From assembly GCA_000496475.1 (NCBI GenBank), contig AYMW01000001.1:308623-372622 (forward strand): a stretch of 64,000 nucleotides of DNA. Reading direction: 5' to 3'. The DNA is from Betaproteobacteria bacterium MOLA814. Lineage in GTDB: Bacteria; Pseudomonadota; Gammaproteobacteria; Burkholderiales; Burkholderiaceae_C. Position 1 is the stretch's first letter, and every line of letters starts with the position of its first letter. A program made the translations under genes and the position numbers. The notes below the pieces were generated by a model, which worked only from the letters and a program-made list of their open reading frames with translations, searched no databases and was not told where the DNA came from. This document shows positions 59,507-64,000 of this stretch, in pieces.

Positions 59507-60817
59507 TCAATGACCGGCTGATTGATGCTGCTGGGCCGCGGCATGGCCTCTGGCCATATTGATGGGTTTAAGCGCAACTAGACCGGCCACAAACAACAGC
59601 GCTGTGGCCCCAATTGCCACGCGCTGGTTGCCATCTAGTGCCCAGGTAATTAGACCGTACATCACAGGCCCCACGATGGCGGCCAAACGGGTGGCCAGCG
59701 ACCACAAGCCATAGAACTCCCCCAGTTGCTTGGGCGGCGCAAACAGGCCCGCCATGGCCCTACCACACGACTGGCTAGAGCCCATACACACACCAGCCAA
59801 GCCAGCGGCCCACCAAAAGCTGGCCTTGTCTGTGGACAACGCCGCCACAATACAAGTGATGGTCCATCCGACCAAGGTAATGGCCAGCGTGCGCTTGTGG
59901 CCCATGATGTCTTGCAAGTAGCCAAAGCAAAAAGCGCCCACCATGGCCGCAATGTTCAACACAAAGATGAGTGACATGGTCTCTGATGGCAAGAAACCGA
60001 TCACTTGCTCCGCATAAATAGCGGCCAAGGTGATCGTGACGGCGACGCCGGCTTGGTACAACACGGTGCACAGCAGCAGCCATTTAAAGTCGGTGAAGTC
60101 TTGCGCTTGAGCCCAGGTTCGCTTGAGCTGCGCCAAGGAAGCCTTCAAGCCCCCTTGCTGTGTGGTCTGCATGTGTGGTTGAGCGCGCTCTTTCAGCAGC
60201 GCAAACGTGACCATTGCAGCCAGCCCATAAACGCCTGCCGTCATCAGCATGGTCACGGGCACAAAGCTAGCCGCAACCTCACCTTTGGCCTGCGCTTGCA
60301 ACACATAAACCAAACACAACCCCAGCGTGGTCATGCCGCCGGCATACCCCAAGCTCCAGCCCCACCCACTCACACGACCCATGCCTTTGGGGCTCGCCAA
60401 CTCTGGCAAAAAAGCATAGGACGTTGACTCACCCAAGCTATAGGCTGTATTGGCCAGCACCACCACCACACAAGCCAACACCAAGTCACCTGGCTGCACC
60501 AATGCAAGCGCGCATGTGCTCACAACACACAGCGCCGTCACCACCATCAGTAATTTCTTTTTGGCACCACGGCCATCAGCCCAAGCACCCAAGGCAGGCA
60601 TGGTGAGCATCGCAATGGCGTACGACACGGCCAAGGTACTGGTCCACAGCAACGGCCCCCAAGCCTCGCCACCTGCCACACTGCCTACAAAATAAGCAGC
60701 AAATACGGCGGTGATGACCACGGTGGTGAAGCCAGAGTTGGCAAAGTCGTACATGGCCCAGCCAAATACTTCTGTGCGCGCAACGCCGGGGTTGAGTAAG
60801 TCGGTGCGTGTTGCCAT
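59507..60817 (-). CDS. UMF1-family MFS transporter
   Basis: 436 residues with about 12 membrane helices. The UMF1 (Atg22-like) signature WAMYDFANSGFTTVVITAVFAAYFV lies at the N-terminus, and ALGAWADGRGAKKKLL is the MFS loop 2-3. Substrate unknown; relatives are proposed amino-acid or small-molecule effluxers. Divergent from rluE. Confidence 0.88.
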   Translation of the reverse strand: MATRTDLLNPGVARTEVFGWAMYDFANSGFTTVVITAVFAAYFVGSVAGGEAWGPLLWTSTLAVSYAIAMLTMPALGAWADGRGAKKKLLMVVTALCVVSTCALALVQPGDLVLACVVVVLANTAYSLGESTSYAFLPELASPKGMGRVSGWGWSLGYAGGMTTLGLCLVYVLQAQAKGEVAASFVPVTMLMTAGVYGLAAMVTFALLKERAQPHMQTTQQGGLKASLAQLKRTWAQAQDFTDFKWLLLCTVLYQAGVAVTITLAAIYAEQVIGFLPSETMSLIFVLNIAAMVGAFCFGYLQDIMGHKRTLAITLVGWTITCIVAALSTDKASFWWAAGLAGVCMGSSQSCGRAMAGLFAPPKQLGEFYGLWSLATRLAAIVGPVMYGLITWALDGNQRVAIGATALLFVAGLVALKPINMARGHAAAQQHQSAGH

Positions 60818-60948
60818 TGGTTAACCCCATCTAAAATGCTGTTGAATATACTTTTTACGTTTTACGTCACTGCTAAAGCTGACGGCTATCCACCCAAACC
60901 GTTCATTCAACCGGCACTGGCCGTGCCGAGAAACCATACACCAAACTC

Positions 60949-61500
60949 ATGACGCCACACCGGCTAATCGCTTTCAACAAGCCCTATGGCGTACTGAGCC
61001 AATTCACCGATGCAGATGGCCATCCTGGCTTGGCTCACCATATTGATGTGCCGGGTGTCTACCCAGCTGGACGCTTAGACCGCGACAGCGAGGGCTTGCT
61101 GCTGCTCACATCTGATGGCCAATTGCAGCACCGCATCAGCGACCCCAAGCACAAGCAGTGGAAAACTTACCTGGTACAAATTGAAGGCACGGCAACTGCA
61201 GAACAAGCCACGCAGCTGGCCATGGGCGTGACGCTCAATGACGGCCTCACACAAGCTGCACATTGCAGCCTGATTGAGCCGCCCAGCTTATGGGGGCGCG
61301 AACCGCCTGTGCGCTTTCGCAAAAGCATACCCACCAGCTGGCTGAGTCTGGTCATTCGTGAGGGGCGCAACAGACAAGTCAGGCGCATGACCGCTGCAGT
61401 CGGGCTGCCCACTCTGCGCCTGGTGCGCTCGCGTATTGGTGACCATGGCTTAGGTGATTTGATGCCAGGCCAATGGCGCGATATCGCCGGCGCTGACTAG
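60949..61500 (+). CDS. rluE: 23S rRNA pseudouridine synthase RluE-type
   Basis: 183 residues, RsuA/RluE family without an S4 domain. Catalytic Asp in AGRLDRDSEGLLLLTSDG and a C-terminal EGRNRQVRRMTAAVGLPTLRLVR. E. coli RluE modifies U2457 of 23S rRNA. It overlaps the convergent acidic-protein gene by 4 bp. Confidence 0.94.
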   Translation: MTPHRLIAFNKPYGVLSQFTDADGHPGLAHHIDVPGVYPAGRLDRDSEGLLLLTSDGQLQHRISDPKHKQWKTYLVQIEGTATAEQATQLAMGVTLNDGLTQAAHCSLIEPPSLWGREPPVRFRKSIPTSWLSLVIREGRNRQVRRMTAAVGLPTLRLVRSRIGDHGLGDLMPGQWRDIAGAD

Positions 61501-62147
61501 TGCAAACGCCTAGGCTTGCGCCCAGCTGGACCTCGCCCAGTACCGCTTGAGCCGCCAGCTCCACTCGGCCCGCGAGGCGGCTTGCCCAATTGCATAGAGC
61601 TCACAAGCTCGTTGAGTTGGTCCTGAAACAAGCCATCTATTGCAGCCACAACGGGGCTCAGCTCGGCCACATCAAAATGGCGCTCCATGACGTGAAGCAC
61701 ATCTTGAACCAGCATATCGCGCTGCACCTGCATGATGGCCGCAGGCGTTGGACCTACAAAACACATCAAAAAATCATCGCGGGACTCTGAGGACTCGCCC
61801 TCTTGCGCACGTTCCTCGTCGTCAAAGTCGGTGTCATAAAACGAAACTTCAATGGCCGCGCCTTTGTCAGCCAAATCGTTTAGGCCCATGCAGGCATCTT
61901 CCATGATTTGGCGAAAATCGTCGTCACCAGACACCGTCCAACACAGCTGGAGTTTTTGGGCGGAATGGTCAAATACCATGCCAGGCTCTTCTTCATAAGA
62001 GCTCACTCTACCGACTGCAAAGGTATTGCCGCCTGCGTATTGCCACATGGGCTTGAGGGCTTCCCACACATCGTCAGGCATAACGCCTGGGCGTAGGATT
62101 ACATCGCCGTGGACATGAATTTCGAAAGGAGTTTGATAACGAGCCAT
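61497..62147 (-). CDS. Conserved hypothetical acidic protein
   Basis: 216 residues from ATG 62147 (a longer frame to 62189 lacks support). The N-terminal part is FEIHVHGDVILRPGV, the middle is acidic (YDTDFDDEERAQEGESSESR), followed by FLMCFVGPTPAAIMQVQRDM and a Gly/Pro/Arg-rich tail. I recognise it as a protein conserved in Comamonadaceae, possibly the DUF6806 family, but the function is unknown. Confidence 0.72.
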   Translation of the reverse strand: MARYQTPFEIHVHGDVILRPGVMPDDVWEALKPMWQYAGGNTFAVGRVSSYEEEPGMVFDHSAQKLQLCWTVSGDDDFRQIMEDACMGLNDLADKGAAIEVSFYDTDFDDEERAQEGESSESRDDFLMCFVGPTPAAIMQVQRDMLVQDVLHVMERHFDVAELSPVVAAIDGLFQDQLNELVSSMQLGKPPRGPSGAGGSSGTGRGPAGRKPRRLH

Positions 62148-62282
62148 AACCAACCAGTAAAACGCCAGAGTCTCTAGCTTACATTGCAACAGCCGCCTTG
62201 GGCAACTGCGTATGTGGTGGGCGCTTCAAAGGCATCTAAGCGATGCTTTGACGCCGTATATTGCACAATTAAATTATGTAAA

Positions 62283-62375
62283 TGGTGCCTCGGGCCGGAA
62301 TCGAACCGGCATGCCCGCTATGAACGAAGCGACGGATTTTAAGTCCGTTGTGTCTACCAATTTCACCACCGAGGC
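62283..62375 (-). tRNA. tRNA-Leu(UAA)
   Basis: 93 nt including encoded CCA. Acceptor stem GCCTCGG/CCGAGGC, anticodon stem ACGGA/TCCGT around CTTAAAA gives anticodon TAA, long variable arm (about 21 nt) typical of leucine tRNA, T loop TTCGATT. Confidence 0.95.
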
Positions 62376-62478
62376 ACACAATATATTATGGCATTGGTTT
62401 GGGTCTACTTTTGAGTAGGTACCAAACAACACCGCAATTTGTGCCCAAGATGGCAGCTACAACTAGGGCCCCCTGCTT

Positions 62479-63753
62479 ATGTCGACTGAAAAAATTGAGT
62501 TTTTAGGCCATAGCGGTCATATGCTCGCCGCACGCCTAGACCGACCACGCCCAACAGATGGCTTTAGCAGCGACCAAGCCTTGGGCTGCGTTTTATTTGC
62601 ACATTGCTTCACCTGCTCAAAAGACATACCTGCGGCCAGGCGCATCGCACAACGCTTAAGCGCACTGGGATTCGCCGTGCTGCGCTTTGACTTCACGGGC
62701 TTGGGGCACTCGGACGGTGAGTTCGCAAACACCCACTTCACATCCAACGTACAGGACTTGGTGCTGGCGAGCGAACACCTCACCCGCATGGGCTTGGCGC
62801 CCGACGTGCTAGTTGGCCACTCGTTGGGCGGTGCGGCTGTGCTCAACGGGGCCAAGCACATTGCCAGCGTCAAAGCGGTGGTCACCATTGGCGCGCCCTG
62901 CGACCCTGAAAACGTGACGCATAACTTTGCGCAACACGTTGACGACATCAACATCAACGGCTCGGCTGAGGTGCAACTGGGTGGACGGCCTTTCACCATA
63001 AAGCGTGCCTTTCTAGAGGATATTCGAGGGGTCCAACTCATTGAGGACATTGCCGCACTCAAGAAAGCACTGCTGATACTTCACTCACCAGTCGACAGCA
63101 CAGTCAACATCAGCAACGCCGCGCATATATTTCAAAGTGCCAAGCACCCCAAAAGCTTTGTGACGCTAGACCGTGCCGATCACCTGCTCACAAGGGCCGA
63201 GGATGCGGAGTATGCAGCTCAGGTCATTGCCGCGTGGGCCAGCCACTATGTGAACGAGCCACACGCCTTGGCTGCGCCTGAACCCGCCTCAGACACGTCC
63301 ATAAAACCCCCGCCAGAGGGCATCACACGCGTTGTAGAGATCGACCCCACAGGTTTTAAACAAGACGTATTTGCAGGACCTAAACACCATATGCTGGCTG
63401 ACGAACCCCTCAGCGTAGGCGGCACAGACACTGGGCTGACACCCTACCAATTTTTAGCTGCAGGCCTTGGGGCATGCACCAGCATGACCATACGCATGCA
63501 CGCCAACCGACAGGCTTGGCCACTGACACACGTTGAAGTTGACGTGAGCCACGACAAAGTCCATGCCCATGACTGTGAGGGCTGCGCGGACATTGGTACA
63601 ACCACCACCATTGACCGACTCACTCGCCTAATTCGTTTGGATGGTGAATTAAGCGCCGAGCAGCACGCATCTCTCATTGCCATTGCAGACAAATGCCCCG
63701 TTCACCGCACGTTAGAAGCAAGCATGCAGATCGTCACTCACAGCATCCAATAA
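62479..63753 (+). CDS. Fusion of alpha/beta hydrolase and OsmC domain
   Basis: 424 residues. The first 255 are an alpha/beta hydrolase with GHSLGGAAVL and a His near ADHLLTRAEDA. The last 145 form an OsmC/Ohr-type domain with the two cysteines in GACTSMTIRMH and KCPVHRTLEA that reduce peroxides. The fusion is known in proteobacteria; substrate unknown. It is followed 4 bp later by the YdcF-like gene. Confidence 0.9.
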   Translation: MSTEKIEFLGHSGHMLAARLDRPRPTDGFSSDQALGCVLFAHCFTCSKDIPAARRIAQRLSALGFAVLRFDFTGLGHSDGEFANTHFTSNVQDLVLASEHLTRMGLAPDVLVGHSLGGAAVLNGAKHIASVKAVVTIGAPCDPENVTHNFAQHVDDININGSAEVQLGGRPFTIKRAFLEDIRGVQLIEDIAALKKALLILHSPVDSTVNISNAAHIFQSAKHPKSFVTLDRADHLLTRAEDAEYAAQVIAAWASHYVNEPHALAAPEPASDTSIKPPPEGITRVVEIDPTGFKQDVFAGPKHHMLADEPLSVGGTDTGLTPYQFLAAGLGACTSMTIRMHANRQAWPLTHVEVDVSHDKVHAHDCEGCADIGTTTTIDRLTRLIRLDGELSAEQHASLIAIADKCPVHRTLEASMQIVTHSIQ

Positions 63754-63757
63754 CCCC

Positions 63758-64000
63758 ATGATTTACCTACATAAACTATTGCCACTGCTGGTCATGCCGA
63801 TCTTCATGTGCTGTGTGTTGTTGGTGTATGCACTCATTCGCCGCAGGCGTTGGCCAATTGCCATTGCCATTGCCCTGCTCCTTGTCACCAGCAACCAATG
63901 GGTGGCCAGCCGGTTGTTGCGCAGCGTTGAAATGCACGAGGTGCGTCAGCCTGCGTCCCCACAAACACTGGGCACGGCGGACGCCATCGTGGTGCTCAGT
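63758..64000 (+). CDS. YdcF/ElyC-like (DUF218) membrane protein, N-terminal part
   Basis: 81 residues visible before the window ends. Two N-terminal membrane helices (about 5-26 and 33-48), a spacer, and ADAIVVLS at the edge, which begins the DUF218 domain of YdcF/SanA/ElyC proteins linked to envelope integrity. It probably forms an operon with the hydrolase-OsmC gene. Confidence 0.8.
   Translation, partial: MIYLHKLLPLLVMPIFMCCVLLVYALIRRRRWPIAIAIALLLVTSNQWVASRLLRSVEMHEVRQPASPQTLGTADAIVVLS

Overview
The window reads as a chromosome segment of a betaproteobacterium, most likely order Burkholderiales and close to Comamonadaceae. The evidence is the order thrS-infC-rpmI-rplT-pheS-pheT-ihfA-merR-type regulator-tRNA-Pro, the mix of TRAP transporters, CaiB-type CoA transferase, MmsA and UMF1 genes, and protein sequences of that type throughout. 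No species is claimed.

Layout. (1) 1 to about 7.1 kb is an accessory island ending at tRNA-Pro(GGG). It holds the start of a CARF-domain, RtcR-like sigma-54 regulator cut by the window edge, integron debris (attC-like sites, an integrase fragment, a possible cassette gene, a 106-bp direct repeat), a complete mercury-resistance operon merR-merTPFA with an added SHOCT gene, and a broken IS6-type element. (2) 7.1-15.5 kb is core translation: tRNA-Pro, a MerR-type regulator, ihfA, pheT, pheS, rplT, rpmI, infC (apparently with an AUC start) and thrS, all on the minus strand. (3) 15.5-29.2 kb is catabolic: a PQQ sugar dehydrogenase, then a shikimate/dehydroshikimate-type cluster (dehydroshikimate dehydratase, a separate HPPD-like protein, AroE-like dehydrogenase, DapA-like aldolase, TRAP transporter) with a divergent TetR regulator and Gfo/Idh dehydrogenase, then an L-fucose-type trio (lactonase, SDR, mutarotase). 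Decayed genes lie between them: a LysR tail, an aceA fragment and an IS21-like end. (4) 29.4-41.8 kb holds aceA with two palindromic operators, an EamA exporter, LysR regulators, a cupin, a GST, mmsA, a GMC oxidoreductase and a tandem CaiB/BaiF protein. (5) 42.4-51.5 kb is a ten-gene minus-strand thiamine operon behind a TPP riboswitch. (6) 51.8-64 kb is housekeeping: enoyl-CoA hydratase, lgt, ilvD, cytochrome c, acs, class I fumarase, UMF1 transporter, rluE, an acidic protein, tRNA-Leu(UAA), a hydrolase-OsmC fusion and the start of a YdcF-like gene.

The strongest candidate for an undescribed system is the thiamine operon. Its first two genes encode a LuxE-like acyl-protein synthetase and a LuxC-like acyl reductase, both with their catalytic cysteines. 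They are translationally coupled to an ABC importer, an SDR reductase and thiO-thiS-thiG-thiE, and all follow a recognisable TPP riboswitch. LuxE + LuxC + SDR could together reduce a carboxylate to an alcohol. My inference is that this may salvage an oxidised thiamine moiety (a pyrimidine or thiazole carboxylate) taken up by the importer; nothing in the sequence proves the substrate.
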